In this document: positions 8,533 through 17,725 of the stretch, piece by piece
Position numbering within the stretch: the first letter of the stretch is position 1
Layout: each line of letters starts with the position of its first letter
Assembly: GCF_000686805.1 (NCBI RefSeq)
Contig: NZ_KK366018.1
Span: 37,759 to 101,758, forward strand
DNA length: 64,000 nt
Source: Bacillus sp. UNC41MFS5
Lineage (GTDB): Bacteria > Bacillota > Bacilli > Bacillales_B > DSM-18226
Direction of reading: 5' to 3'
Program-made: the position numbers and the translations under genes
Notes under the pieces: model-generated
Told to the model about the DNA's origin: nothing
Database searches by the model: none
What the model saw: only the letters and a program-made list of their open reading frames with translations

Positions 8533-9234
8533 ATGAAGAATGGAAAAATAATTGATTCGTTTGAAAAAGCCATCGAGGATATCCATGACGGGGCCACGAT
8601 CATTGTCGGAGGATTTGGTCTTTGCGGGATACCTGAAAAGGCGATTCTGGCTTTAAGAGATAAAGGAGTTAAAGACTTAACAATTGTCAGTAATAATTGT
8701 GGTGTCGACGATTGGGGACTTGGAATATTGCTTGCGAATAAACAAATTAAGAAAATGATTTCCTCCTATGTTGGGGAGAACAAGATTTTTGAACGACAAT
8801 TTTTAAGCGGGGAATTAGAAGTGGAACTCGTGCCACAAGGTACACTAGCTGAACGAATCCGTGCAGGCGGCGCCGGCATACCTGGATTTTATACTGCTAC
8901 AGGAGTTGGAACACCGATCGCCGAAGGAAAGGAACACAAAGATTTTGACGGAAAAACCTATATCCTTGAAAAAGCCATTGTAGGCGATTTTTCCTTAGTA
9001 AAGGCTTGGAGAGCGGATTCATTAGGGAATTTAGTTTACGACAAAACAGCCAGGAATTTTAACCCATTGGCAGCAATGGCTGGAAAAATAACGATTGCAG
9101 AAGTAGAAGAAATTGTCGGAGCAGGGGAATTAAATCCTGACCACATTCATACACCAAGTGTGTATGTTCAACGACTTTTAGCAGGGGAAGGTTATGAAAA
9201 GAGAATTGAGAGACGGACGGTTATTCAAGCATAA
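8533..9234 (+). CDS. scoA: 3-oxoacid CoA-transferase subunit A
   Basis: A 233-residue alpha subunit of a succinyl-CoA:3-ketoacid (acetoacetate) CoA-transferase. The glycine-rich segment [13 protein letters not shown] near residues 22-34 and the length are typical. An upstream in-frame ATG at 8467 lies at the predicted transcript start without a ribosome binding site; the ATG at 8533 follows AAAAGGAGAAAAG and is chosen. With ScoB it transfers CoA between succinyl-CoA and acetoacetate (or a related acid) in the cytoplasm, feeding acetoacetyl-CoA to thiolase. It is the first gene of a sigma-54 operon. Confidence 0.9.
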   Translation: MKNGKIIDSFEKAIEDIHDGATIIVGGFGLCGIPEKAILALRDKGVKDLTIVSNNCGVDDWGLGILLANKQIKKMISSYVGENKIFERQFLSGELEVELVPQGTLAERIRAGGAGIPGFYTATGVGTPIAEGKEHKDFDGKTYILEKAIVGDFSLVKAWRADSLGNLVYDKTARNFNPLAAMAGKITIAEVEEIVGAGELNPDHIHTPSVYVQRLLAGEGYEKRIERRTVIQA

Positions 9235-9249
9235 GGAGGAGAATTTTCA

Positions 9250-9909
9250 ATGGATGTACGTCAAAGAATTATCAAGCGGGCAGTGCAGGAAATACAAGAT
9301 GGGATGAATGTCAATTTGGGTATTGGAATACCGACACTTTTAGCAAATGAAATACCTGCTGAATACAGTGTTTTGCTTCAATCAGAAAATGGACTTTTGG
9401 GGATCGGGCCTTATCCGAATGAGGAAGATGTGGATCCTGATTTAATCAACGCAGGGAAAGAAACAGTTACAGCAGTGAAAGGCGCCTCTTATTTTGATAG
9501 TGCCGAGTCCTTTGCCATGATCCGCGGCGGCCATATTGATTTAGCCATTCTTGGCGGTATGGAGGTTTCAGAAAACGGAGATCTTGCCAACTGGATGATT
9601 CCGGGGAAAATGGTAAAGGGCATGGGCGGAGCCATGGACCTTGTAAATGGAGCAAAGCGCATTGTTGTGATTATGGAACATGTTAATAAGTATGGTGAGT
9701 CTAAAATTAAAGAAGAATGCACACTTCCGCTAACCGGGAAAAGGGTTGTCCATCGCTTAATTACTGATTTAGCTGTATTTGATTTTACGCCTGATGGAAT
9801 GGTATTAGTAGAAACACAAGAAGGGGTTACCCTTGAGGAAGTTAAGGAAAAAACAGAAGCTTCTTTTACAATTAGTCCGGAATTGCTCGTTAACTCTGTA
9901 TCTGTGTAA
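9250..9909 (+). CDS. scoB: 3-oxoacid CoA-transferase subunit B
   Basis: A 219-residue beta subunit. The catalytic motif SENG with Glu46, which forms the covalent glutamyl-CoA thioester, is present, as is the [11 protein letters not shown] segment typical of the subunit. It starts 15 nt after scoA with a TAAGGAGGA ribosome binding site, so both subunits are made together. The gap to the following hydrolase gene is 42 nt without a terminator, suggesting one three-gene transcript. Confidence 0.92.
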   Translation: MDVRQRIIKRAVQEIQDGMNVNLGIGIPTLLANEIPAEYSVLLQSENGLLGIGPYPNEEDVDPDLINAGKETVTAVKGASYFDSAESFAMIRGGHIDLAILGGMEVSENGDLANWMIPGKMVKGMGGAMDLVNGAKRIVVIMEHVNKYGESKIKEECTLPLTGKRVVHRLITDLAVFDFTPDGMVLVETQEGVTLEEVKEKTEASFTISPELLVNSVSV

Positions 9910-9951
9910 AAACAAAAATAATTATGAGTATTAAGAATCGGAGGGGATTTT

Positions 9952-11481
9952 TTGGTGAAAGGTAAACTCTTAGCGATAGCTGCTGCCTCTGCTTTAATGT
10001 TTCCGTTTATTCCTCAGACCTACTTGCAAAAAAGTGTTTCCGCATCCTATTCTCCAGAAGTACCGGGGGCACAAGAAGTTACGGTGAGCAAGTTTGATGG
10101 AACAAACGGAAACTGGTTAACAACAAAAAATCCGTCTCAATATACAGCAGCCACTGTCTTTGGGAATATAGGACTGGCCCCTTATAATTGGGGGAATAAG
10201 GATGAAGGAACGGGTTGGTATAACATGTACAACCCTGCGTCAGTAAGCGGCGTTCAAGTCAACGGTATGTTCGACGATGCCAAATTTGTCATCCGTGTAC
10301 CAGATAACTGGAATGGAAAATTAGTTGTAGGGGGAATACCCGCAACTCGAAATGAAACGGCGACCGATTTACTGTTTAGTGATTATGTTTTAGCAAAAGG
10401 TTATGCGTTTGCGGCAACGGATAAAGGGACACAAGGTGAAACTGACCCTGCCGATCCATTCGCAAAAGCAAAGAACGCCTTAGTTGAAGAGGATGACAGT
10501 ATCTCTGAATGGAATCAGCGCTTTCGACAATTGACGATAGCTGCACAAAAATACTTAACTGAAAATTATCGTGATCAGCTGATTAAAGAGAGTGATCGGA
10601 AAAATCCAGCCAGCAAGTTGATTACAAAAAAACATAAAGTTCCAACCTATGCGATGGGAATTTCAAATGGCGGTTATGTCGTCCGTTATGCCCTTGAACA
10701 TGACGGTCCAGAGAAGACAGGGGAACCAGCATTATATGATGGCGGCGTGGATTGGGAAGGCGTGTTATGGAGAGCGAATGAACCGAATTTAATTAGTTCG
10801 TTAACCCCAGTCGTCAATCATGCTGAGAAAGCCCTTTACGGTGCTGGTGAAGAAAAGCAAACGGCAATGGAAAAAATGTATAAAGCTGGTTTACCTAAAG
10901 GATCTGAAAAACTTTGGGGTTATCATGACCAAGTCTACTGGTTCCTTACATTAAATATTTATCGGGATGAACTTGATCCAACAGCTCCGAACCAAATCGA
11001 TTGGGGAAACTATTTGAACTATAAGGATGGTCTTCGTGATCGTACATACGATTCCATCTTTAAAGATTACAATTATATGCAACGCCCGAAAGAAGTCAAA
11101 CAAAATGTAAAAGCGATTGAGAATACGGGCGATATTGATGTGCCGTTGATCAGTATAACTGGTTCCTGGGACTCGTTAATTTTTCCGTCCATCCATGCGG
11201 ATGCTTACGACAAGCTAGTAAACAAAGCCGGAAAAGGCAAATTACACCGACTTTATACCATTGAAAAAGGAAACCATGTCGACAGCTTGGTCTGGAACAA
11301 TTCAACGGATCCGAATAAAGAATTGCAGCCATTGCTTCCGTATGCCCATCAAGCTTTTGATTTACTCGTGGACTGGGTGGAACATCATAAAAAAGCACCT
11401 AAAAGTAAAGTCCTTACTTCCCCTCAGGATCATACAAAAGTGGTAGATATTAAGACTGGTAAAGAAGTGAATCCGAAGTAA
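9952..11481 (+). CDS. Secreted alpha/beta hydrolase (tannase-like or 3-hydroxybutyrate-oligomer-hydrolase-like)
   Basis: A 509-residue protein with a Sec signal peptide (Lys-rich start, hydrophobic core, likely cleavage after Ala31). The serine hydrolase triad can be proposed as Ser238 (nucleophile elbow GISNG), Asp407 (GSWDSL) and His442 (KGNHVD). An extended segment before the elbow reads [17 protein letters not shown] and ATDKGT, as in extracellular esterases of the tannase/feruloyl esterase and 3HB-oligomer hydrolase groups. The start TTG has GGAGGGG 5-7 nt upstream. Co-transcription with an acetoacetate-type CoA-transferase suggests degradation of an external ester, possibly 3-hydroxybutyrate oligomers (inference). 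Substrate is unproven. Confidence 0.65.
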   Translation: MVKGKLLAIAAASALMFPFIPQTYLQKSVSASYSPEVPGAQEVTVSKFDGTNGNWLTTKNPSQYTAATVFGNIGLAPYNWGNKDEGTGWYNMYNPASVSGVQVNGMFDDAKFVIRVPDNWNGKLVVGGIPATRNETATDLLFSDYVLAKGYAFAATDKGTQGETDPADPFAKAKNALVEEDDSISEWNQRFRQLTIAAQKYLTENYRDQLIKESDRKNPASKLITKKHKVPTYAMGISNGGYVVRYALEHDGPEKTGEPALYDGGVDWEGVLWRANEPNLISSLTPVVNHAEKALYGAGEEKQTAMEKMYKAGLPKGSEKLWGYHDQVYWFLTLNIYRDELDPTAPNQIDWGNYLNYKDGLRDRTYDSIFKDYNYMQRPKEVKQNVKAIENTGDIDVPLISITGSWDSLIFPSIHADAYDKLVNKAGKGKLHRLYTIEKGNHVDSLVWNNSTDPNKELQPLLPYAHQAFDLLVDWVEHHKKAPKSKVLTSPQDHTKVVDIKTGKEVNPK

Positions 11482-11568
11482 AAAGAACTACTTTCAAATC
11501 AGCCGAGAATAATCTCCACGCTATTCTGCAAACTATGAATGCAGAAATAGAGTGAAGGGATATCAAAC

Positions 11569-12564
11569 ATGAGAAAACAATTGGTGATTGTATGTAGTTT
11601 GGTTTTTATCATCCTATTAAATAGTATTCCTGCTCATGCCACTGAGAATAAGCCAAGAAATATATATGTTGTAAAACAAGGCGATTCGTTGCCGCGAATT
11701 GCTGTTCAATTTGGAACTTCCGTTTATGACTTAAAAGTGACCAATGGATTGCAGTCGAATACAGTCTTGGCTGGCCAAAAATTGTGGATACCAATCACGT
11801 ATGAAGTGGTTGCTGGGGATACACTGAGAGGCATAGCGTCTGTCTTCCATTCTTCCGTCAATCTTATTAAAGCCAAAAATCGACTTTCTACTGAACGACT
11901 GTTTATTGGGCAAGTATTAAAAATTCCACCAAAAAACATGACGATGCAAGGGCAGCATATCTTGATGACAAGGGAAGAATTTAGGGATTGGTTATTTCAT
12001 ACTCAGATAAAGAGGAAAGTGACGCTCATCCAACAGCATCACACCTGGTCACCGTCTTACAAGAAATTTAATGGATCCAATCATTTTCGAATGTTGATGG
12101 GAATGGAAAATTTCCATAAGCGAAAAATGCGCTGGAGTAATATCGCTCAAAATATTACCACCTTTCCGGATGGGAAAATAGCCGTTTCTAGACCCTTTAA
12201 CATGGCCCCCGAAGGTACCATTGGGCCAAGGGCGAACGCCACAGGGATCGCTATTGAAAATGTTGGCAACTTCGATAAAGGTCATGATGTTATGACTAGC
12301 GAACAGAAGGAAACGATTGTGTATATTACCGCCGTGCTTTCGATTAAATTCGGGCTAACGCCATCCCTAGACAGTATTACCTATCATCATTGGTGGAATC
12401 TACGAACGAAGGAACGAGTGCTGGATAGTGGGCCAGATTATAATGTAAAAACCTGCCCAGGAACTGGATTTTTCGGCGGGAATTCAACTACCAGTGCTAT
12501 TAATAACTTTTATCCGCTCGTTTCACGGAAGATGCAAGAAATTTTAGCTTCTAGGAGGCATTAA
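11569..12564 (+). CDS. Exported LysM N-acetylmuramoyl-L-alanine amidase (Amidase_2/PGRP fold)
   Basis: A 331-residue protein with a signal peptide (cleavage near PAHA-24), two LysM domains (about 32-76 and 78-120) and an amidase_2-like domain (about 130-331). Candidate zinc ligands are His157/His158 in QQHHTW, His in TYHHWW, and the Cys-containing motif KTCPG. It would bind peptidoglycan through LysM and cut the amide between MurNAc and the stem peptide, acting in wall turnover or spore/germination lysis. It has its own ribosome binding site region (GAAGGGATATC) and a very strong terminator. No neighbour shares its function. Confidence 0.8.
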   Translation: MRKQLVIVCSLVFIILLNSIPAHATENKPRNIYVVKQGDSLPRIAVQFGTSVYDLKVTNGLQSNTVLAGQKLWIPITYEVVAGDTLRGIASVFHSSVNLIKAKNRLSTERLFIGQVLKIPPKNMTMQGQHILMTREEFRDWLFHTQIKRKVTLIQQHHTWSPSYKKFNGSNHFRMLMGMENFHKRKMRWSNIAQNITTFPDGKIAVSRPFNMAPEGTIGPRANATGIAIENVGNFDKGHDVMTSEQKETIVYITAVLSIKFGLTPSLDSITYHHWWNLRTKERVLDSGPDYNVKTCPGTGFFGGNSTTSAINNFYPLVSRKMQEILASRRH

Positions 12565-12576
12565 ACGTGGCTTCCA

Positions 12577-12610
12577 GGTCCTCATGAACACTTCATGAGG
12601 ACCAATTTTT
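12577..12610 (+). terminator. Very strong terminator after the LysM amidase
   Basis: A perfect 12-bp stem, GGTCCTCATGAA (12577-12588) with TTCATGAGGACC (12592-12603), a CAC loop and a T8 tract. The palindrome TCCTCATGAGGA recurs alone at 12628-12639. Confidence 0.92.
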
Positions 12611-12863
12611 TTTGCTTTGAGTTTTTGTCCTCATGAGGATAATTTATTTGCCGCTCAAAGAGGTGATTAAACCTTATTAAAATGAAAGATGAGTTTTATG
12701 AGTGTTTGTAAAAAGTCGTAAACAAACTAGTTAACATCCTCATTTTTTCTTAAATATCCCCTAAACACGAACAATAATATATTTTTTTATCTAAACATTC
12801 ACCTTTTAGTTGTATTTCTATTAGATATTTGTTATATTAAAAAAGTAATAATCGTAAATAACA

Positions 12864-12938
12864 TTACTCGTATATACTCGGAAATATGGTCTGAGTGTCT
12901 CTACCTGGTTCCCAATGAAAGAACTAGACTACGAGTTA
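12864..12938 (+). promoter_or_regulatory. Purine riboswitch aptamer, guanine class
   Basis: All purine-aptamer parts are present: P1 (ACTCGTA with TACGAGT), P2 with the conserved loop core ATATGG, J2/3 GTCTCTACC, P3 (TGGTTC with GAACTA) and J3/1 GACTA. The specificity base corresponding to position 74 of B. subtilis xpt is C (GAC-TACGAG), which indicates guanine or hypoxanthine rather than adenine. It lies about 190 nt before an exported nucleosidase gene. Confidence 0.93.
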
Positions 12939-13025
12939 AAGTATCTGGCTATTATTCGGCGATTTTTGCCGCAGCCATTAGATAATTTAGCAATTTTGCT
13001 TAATTATCCATACTTTGACTTCCGT

Positions 13026-13069
13026 AGGTCTAGAAGGGTAGAAATCATTCTACATTTCTAGACCTTTTT
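13026..13069 (+). terminator. Riboswitch expression platform terminator
   Basis: AGGTCTAGAA (13026-13035) pairs with TTCTAGACCT (13056-13065), with an inner GTAGAA/TTCTAC stem, then T5. GTCTAG on the 5' side is complementary to CTAGAC in the aptamer (about 12925-12930), giving a plausible antiterminator. Ligand binding should therefore switch expression off. Another hairpin (TATCTGGCT/AGCCATTAGATA) lies between aptamer and terminator. Confidence 0.85.
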
Positions 13070-13124
13070 CATTGGACAAGACAATCGAGTGTATCAAACA
13101 TCAAAAGAAATGGGAGAGGTTTTT

Positions 13125-14003
13125 ATGAAAAACAAAATGTTAAAGAAATCCGCACCATTAGCAGTTATTGTTGTACTATTCTTATCGTTGCTTGCATTCC
13201 GGAATTCTACTTTACTAGTAGAAGAAAAAGTAGAAGGCGCTGCGAGACCAATTCTCATTCAAGGTCCAATGCCTATTGAAGCCGAAAAATTTGCACAAAG
13301 ATTAGAAAAAGTGAAAGTGGAAAAGTCAGGGACTTTTGTATTTTACAAAGGAAAGTTGAACAATTATCCTGTCATCGTGGCAAAAACAGGTAAGGGAATG
13401 GAAAATACAGCGGCTGCGACAGCATTAGCGATTGAAAAATATAATCCTATTGCGATTATCAATCAAGGGACTTCAGGCGGACATGACCCAAGTTTGAACG
13501 TATTTGATATTGTTTTAGGAAAGAGAACGACAAACATTGGATCCTTAAAAACAGGAAACATCGAAGAAAACCAAGGTATGGATCCAACGATTTGGAAACC
13601 TATGGACTTAATGGCCTCGGAAGGAAGCGGGTCAGATCCGAATGCTGAAAAAGTCCGTTACTACGAGGGTGATGCGGGCCTTCTTGCAGCAGCTAATGCC
13701 GTAAAAAATAAGTACACCCAGGGTAAAGTCGTTGAAGGGACAATCGGTTCAGCAGACGTTTGGAACAATGAAGTTGATCGTATTAAATGGTTCCATACAA
13801 ATTATGAAACATCTGTAGAGGAAATGGAAGGTGCTGCCGCAGCACAAATAGCCGATGCTTATGATGTCGCATTCTTGGGTATTCGTGTTCTTTCTAACAA
13901 TAAAACAAATGGCGGCACATACAACCCAAATACAGCTTCGGCCAATCAAGACTATGTTTATGAAGTGGTTAAAAAGTATATTGCAACAGTGCAGAGTAAA
14001 TAA
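13125..14003 (+). CDS. Exported purine nucleosidase, MTA/SAH nucleosidase (PNP_UDP) family
   Basis: A 292-residue protein starting at the ATG after GGGAGAGG; an upstream in-frame ATG (13089) lacks a ribosome binding site. An N-terminal hydrophobic segment (about residues 10-25) acts as signal or anchor. The rest is a PNP_UDP fold: TGKGMENTAAATAL, IINQGTSGG, and the ribose-binding EMEGAAAAQ (Glu233-Met-Glu235). In MTA/SAH nucleosidases the motif after this reads RAISD, with a catalytic Asp that protonates N7; here it reads RVLSNN (Asn258). Asn at this place occurs in nucleoside phosphorylases specific for 6-oxopurines. With the guanine riboswitch upstream, a role in freeing guanine/hypoxanthine from external nucleosides is likely (inference). 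Confidence 0.78.
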   Translation: MKNKMLKKSAPLAVIVVLFLSLLAFRNSTLLVEEKVEGAARPILIQGPMPIEAEKFAQRLEKVKVEKSGTFVFYKGKLNNYPVIVAKTGKGMENTAAATALAIEKYNPIAIINQGTSGGHDPSLNVFDIVLGKRTTNIGSLKTGNIEENQGMDPTIWKPMDLMASEGSGSDPNAEKVRYYEGDAGLLAAANAVKNKYTQGKVVEGTIGSADVWNNEVDRIKWFHTNYETSVEEMEGAAAAQIADAYDVAFLGIRVLSNNKTNGGTYNPNTASANQDYVYEVVKKYIATVQSK

Positions 14004-14027
14004 TTTAGAAAATAGGTGTCACTATCG

Positions 14028-14058
14028 TAGAGCTGTTTCCACAGCTCTATTTTTTTTT
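14028..14058 (+). terminator. Terminator after the exported nucleosidase
   Basis: TAGAGCTGT, loop TTCC, ACAGCTCTA, then T9. Confidence 0.9.
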
Positions 14059-14242
14059 AAGTTATTACTATTACCAATGAGATTTTTGGGTAGAAAATGG
14101 AAGGAACATCCATTTTGGTACAGAGAGTTCTTTTCAGTAAGAGGTATGTTCAATGAGCCACGCTTATAAAGCCTAAATGAGCTAATAGATAAATGAATAG
14201 GTCAATAACGACGGTTTATAAAGTCCCTCATAAAACATGGGT

Positions 14243-15211
14243 TCACATCGTGATAACAACTTTCCCCTGTGCGTGTCCTTCTTGAAAATACCGGAATGCT
14301 TCGGGGACTTCGCTCAATTTGTAACTTCGATCAATCACAGGTTTTACTTTACCGGACTCAATAAGTTCTTTTATATAAATCAAATCATCCTGTTTAGGCC
14401 GTTGTAAAAAGGTGCCCATTTTCTTTTTACTGGTCATAGATATCCAAGGCCCGAGGACCATCGCTTGGAACATTTGTGCCTCGGAACCTCCGACGTGAAC
14501 AAAGATACCATGAGGAGTTAAAACTCGTTTATAAGCTGAAATTGGTTTATGACCGTTAACACCAAGAATCAGGTCATACTTTGCTTGATTTTGGGCAAAA
14601 TCTTCTTGGGTATAGTCAATCGTATGATCGGCTCCAAGTGACTGCAAAATGTCTAAATTTCTTGTACTACATACTCCTGTTACTTCGGCCCCAAAGGATT
14701 TGGCCAACTGGACGGCGAAGGTGCCGACACCACCTGACGCTCCATTAATTAACACCCTTTGTCCTGACTGGATCTTGCCTTTATCCCGTAGACCTTGCAG
14801 GGCTGTGACTCCTGCCATCGGTACTGAGGCTGCTTCCTCATAAGTCAGATTGGCCGGCTTTAAGGCGAGTGCATTTTCGGGAACAGATACATATTCGGCA
14901 AACCCACCCCAGCCAAAACCTGATAGGTCTCCGAACACATCATCACCTGGTTGAAACTGCGTGACATCTTTTCCAACCGCTTCTACCCGGCCGGCAATGT
15001 CACCCCCGGGTATGGGATATTTGGGTTTACGGAGGCCGAAAGCGAAGCGAGCTAGGAATGGCTCACCTTTTAATAGGACCAAGTTACCAAAATTCATCGA
15101 TGATGCATGTATTTTTACCAGGACTTGATGAGCCTTTGGGATCGGTTTTTCCACTTCCATTAATTCAAGGGTATCAGGTGGTCCATATTTACTTGATACA
15201 ATAGCTTTCAT
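14243..15211 (-). CDS. NAD(P)H-dependent MDR oxidoreductase (quinone reductase/zinc-free alcohol dehydrogenase-like)
   Basis: A 322-residue medium-chain dehydrogenase/reductase. It has the N-terminal GroES-like domain with PGGDIAGRVEAVG, the nucleotide-binding motif GASGGVGTFAVQLAK (about residues 150-165) and the closing GHAQGKVVI. The Cys/His zinc ligands of true alcohol dehydrogenases are absent, which fits the quinone oxidoreductase branch that reduces alpha,beta-unsaturated carbonyls or quinones with NADPH. The start has an AGGAGGTTTCTAA ribosome binding region. It is transcribed alone, divergent from the DUF4317 gene. Confidence 0.82.
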   Translation of the reverse strand: MKAIVSSKYGPPDTLELMEVEKPIPKAHQVLVKIHASSMNFGNLVLLKGEPFLARFAFGLRKPKYPIPGGDIAGRVEAVGKDVTQFQPGDDVFGDLSGFGWGGFAEYVSVPENALALKPANLTYEEAASVPMAGVTALQGLRDKGKIQSGQRVLINGASGGVGTFAVQLAKSFGAEVTGVCSTRNLDILQSLGADHTIDYTQEDFAQNQAKYDLILGVNGHKPISAYKRVLTPHGIFVHVGGSEAQMFQAMVLGPWISMTSKKKMGTFLQRPKQDDLIYIKELIESGKVKPVIDRSYKLSEVPEAFRYFQEGHAQGKVVITM

Positions 15212-15382
15212 TTAGAAACCTCCTAGGATTTGGTCATGTAAAAATCGCTAATGATCCTCAAATTATTGATATTCCAGACCATCGCCAATTTAATACATAA
15301 ATTTCCCAAAATGTTTGCCAAAGTAGTTGTATGTATTTCTATTTTTGTGTCAGCACAGTATAATCAGGGATGGGAGTTGAGA

Positions 15383-16546
15383 ATGATGAATAAAAACGAC
15401 GTCGCTACTATTCGAAAGCAATTTAAATTAAATAATGATCTCCTGGCCATTCGTGAAATCTACAATGTTTATGTTCAGAAAGAATCAGGTGAGATTTATC
15501 ATCATGTTTGTCAGCCGTTTCAAATGTTAGAACTGGAAACACAAGAGTTGTTTTTAGGGAATTTTAAAAAGGTTTTGACCGGCCAACTAGATTCCAAACT
15601 GTTCGAACTAAAATTTCAGCGTGATACAGAAGACAGTACTCAAACGATCCTCTTTGATGGTTTACAGACAGACACCACAGAAGACTGGTTAGAATATATG
15701 TTTGCTATGGTTGGAAAAATGTATGCTCATACGGTGTATGAATTTGATACGGTCGTGACGTTTATCCGCGGGGAATATCGTAAACCGACGAGGAAGCGCG
15801 ATCCTGAATCGGAAGAGGGCGGAGATGACGCAGTCTATTCCAACCAATTTATTCTTTGCAGTCTTAATAAAACAGATCAGCCGAAAAAAGCTCTGCTGTT
15901 TGATTATGTTGAGAAAGAATTTAAATCGAATACCGTCTTCGATCCAATTATTAATTTGCAGTCACCATTGTCTGGCTTTCTGTTCCCTGCTTTTAGTGAC
16001 AATTCTTCAGACGTGAACCATATTCTTTATTGTGCGGGGAAAGCTAATCAACCGGATTTTACGTTTATTGAACAGGTCCTTAATTGTGAAGAAATCATCA
16101 CGGCTGACGAAGATAAAGATGGTTTTGAATTAATATTAAAAAAAGTAATTGGAGATCAAGTGGATTCCAAAATTATTTCCAATGTTTATGAGGAAATTGA
16201 TAAAGTTATCCAAGAGAATGAAGAAAACGAAGAAAGTGAAGCCCCAATGTTGGATTATAAGGACATTGGACGCATCTTAGAAGTAAGCGGGGTCGAAAAC
16301 GTAGATACTGCCAAAGTGGAACATGCCTTTAAAGATGTGCTAGCTGACGAAACCCATGAGTTCAAAGCCAGCAATTTAATTCCTAAAAAGATAAAAATCG
16401 ATACAAATGTAGCAAATTTATCTATCGATCCGAAAGACCTTAAAAACATAAAATATATTATGTACCAAGGAAAACGATGCTTACTGTTGGAAATTGATGA
16501 AGATGTAATCGTGGAAGGTTTTCGACTAGAAACGGAAACATTCTAG
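15383..16546 (+). CDS. DUF4317 family protein
   Basis: A cytoplasmic, acidic protein of about 387 residues. The N-terminus NKNDVATIRKQFKLNNDLL and the segment ELFLGNFKKVLTGQLDSKLF are characteristic of DUF4317, whose function is not known. The frame is open upstream to 15251, but GGGAG at 15372-15376 points to the ATG at 15383 (or the next codon at 15386). An acidic EEN-rich stretch lies near residue 280. It ends before a strong bidirectional terminator. Confidence 0.75.
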   Translation: MMNKNDVATIRKQFKLNNDLLAIREIYNVYVQKESGEIYHHVCQPFQMLELETQELFLGNFKKVLTGQLDSKLFELKFQRDTEDSTQTILFDGLQTDTTEDWLEYMFAMVGKMYAHTVYEFDTVVTFIRGEYRKPTRKRDPESEEGGDDAVYSNQFILCSLNKTDQPKKALLFDYVEKEFKSNTVFDPIINLQSPLSGFLFPAFSDNSSDVNHILYCAGKANQPDFTFIEQVLNCEEIITADEDKDGFELILKKVIGDQVDSKIISNVYEEIDKVIQENEENEESEAPMLDYKDIGRILEVSGVENVDTAKVEHAFKDVLADETHEFKASNLIPKKIKIDTNVANLSIDPKDLKNIKYIMYQGKRCLLLEIDEDVIVEGFRLETETF

Positions 16547-16589
16547 CTTTTTAATGATAGGTTGTTAAAGCTTTTACCATTTGAATTAA

Positions 16590-16640
16590 AAAAGAGCGGT
16601 CAAAAACAACTGATTTTCAATTGTTTTTGACCGCTCTTTT
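16590..16640. terminator. Strong bidirectional terminator between DUF4317 and pit
   Basis: A perfect 20-bp stem, AAAAGAGCGGTCAAAAACAA (16590-16609) with its complement (16621-16640). It serves both converging genes. Confidence 0.93.
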
Positions 16641-16683
16641 ATGTTTACAATATACCTGGAGTAACTAATTAATAAATACATTA

Positions 16684-17670
16684 TTACATGAAAAGTTTCA
16701 ATATCATCATGACCAATCCAGCTATCAATGCTGAGATAGGCAATGTAATCACCCACGTTGTAACAATTCGTATCGCTACTCCCCAGTTCACACCTTTAAA
16801 CCGCTTCGACGATCCGACACCTAATATGGCAGATGAAGACACATGAGTCGTTGATACGGGTAGTCCGAACATGGTTGCTCCTTGTAAAACGGCAAATGAG
16901 GTCAAATCTGCAGCAAATCCATTGATCGGTTTTACTTTGAAGATTTTTTTAGCAACGGTTTTAATAATCCGCATTCCACCAATCATGGTTCCTAGACCAA
17001 TCGTACCGGCACATAGGACTTGTACCCAAAATGGAACATCTAATGTCGATTGGAAACCGCCTGCAACCAAGGCAAAGACAATAATTCCCATCGTTTTTTG
17101 ACCATCATTTCCTCCATGAGAAAATGCGGCTAACCCAGAGGCAATGATTTGGAATCCCCGAAAACCTTTCGTTGCCCGATATGGATTTGCATTCTTAAAG
17201 ATAATCGCTAATATTTTCATAATGATAAATCCTACACCAAATGCTAAAAAGGGCGAAATGACTAGAGCTTTAATAATATCGGTGAATCCTTCCCAGTTAA
17301 TAGAATCAAAGCCGGATCCAAATATAACCGCACCTGCCACTGAACCGATTAAGGTATGGGAAGATGACGAAGGAATCCCATAGTACCAGGTTAAAAGGTT
17401 CCAAAAAATCGCGGCAATCAGTGCAGCAATGACGATTAACAATCCATTATCTATTTGAAAAGGATCGGCAATTTTTCCGCCTATTGATTTCGCAACAGCT
17501 TGTGAAGTTAAAGCACCGACAAAGTTTAAGGCGCCTGCATAGAAAACGGCAAATCGCGGTGATAAGGCCTTTGTAGAAACTGACATCGCAATTGCGTTAG
17601 CGGTATCATGGAAACCATTTATGAATTCGAAGATTAACGCAAGTATAAGGATGATAACGATAATCGTCAT
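16684..17670 (-). CDS. pit: Low-affinity inorganic phosphate transporter (PiT family)
   Basis: A membrane protein of 328 residues with the two PiT signature repeats: GFHDTANAIA near the N-terminus and SHGGNDGQKTMG in the second half (GANDxxN-like). It carries metal-phosphate with protons across the membrane. The annotated start is the ATG at 17670, after GGAGGTACAA; the in-frame TTG upstream lies inside that ribosome binding site. It is downstream of, and co-transcribed with, the DUF47 gene, the usual Bacillus ykaA-ykaB arrangement. Confidence 0.9.
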   Translation of the reverse strand: MTIIVIILILALIFEFINGFHDTANAIAMSVSTKALSPRFAVFYAGALNFVGALTSQAVAKSIGGKIADPFQIDNGLLIVIAALIAAIFWNLLTWYYGIPSSSSHTLIGSVAGAVIFGSGFDSINWEGFTDIIKALVISPFLAFGVGFIIMKILAIIFKNANPYRATKGFRGFQIIASGLAAFSHGGNDGQKTMGIIVFALVAGGFQSTLDVPFWVQVLCAGTIGLGTMIGGMRIIKTVAKKIFKVKPINGFAADLTSFAVLQGATMFGLPVSTTHVSSSAILGVGSSKRFKGVNWGVAIRIVTTWVITLPISALIAGLVMMILKLFM

Positions 17671-17725
17671 TTGTACCTCCAAAATGTACTGACTTGAAGT
17701 AATCTAAGTTTTATCAGGAAAGTGA

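Noticed and set aside
13855..14169. 104-residue plus-strand frame overlapping the exported nucleosidase gene
   Set aside because: It overlaps a clear gene in another frame and continues across its terminator.
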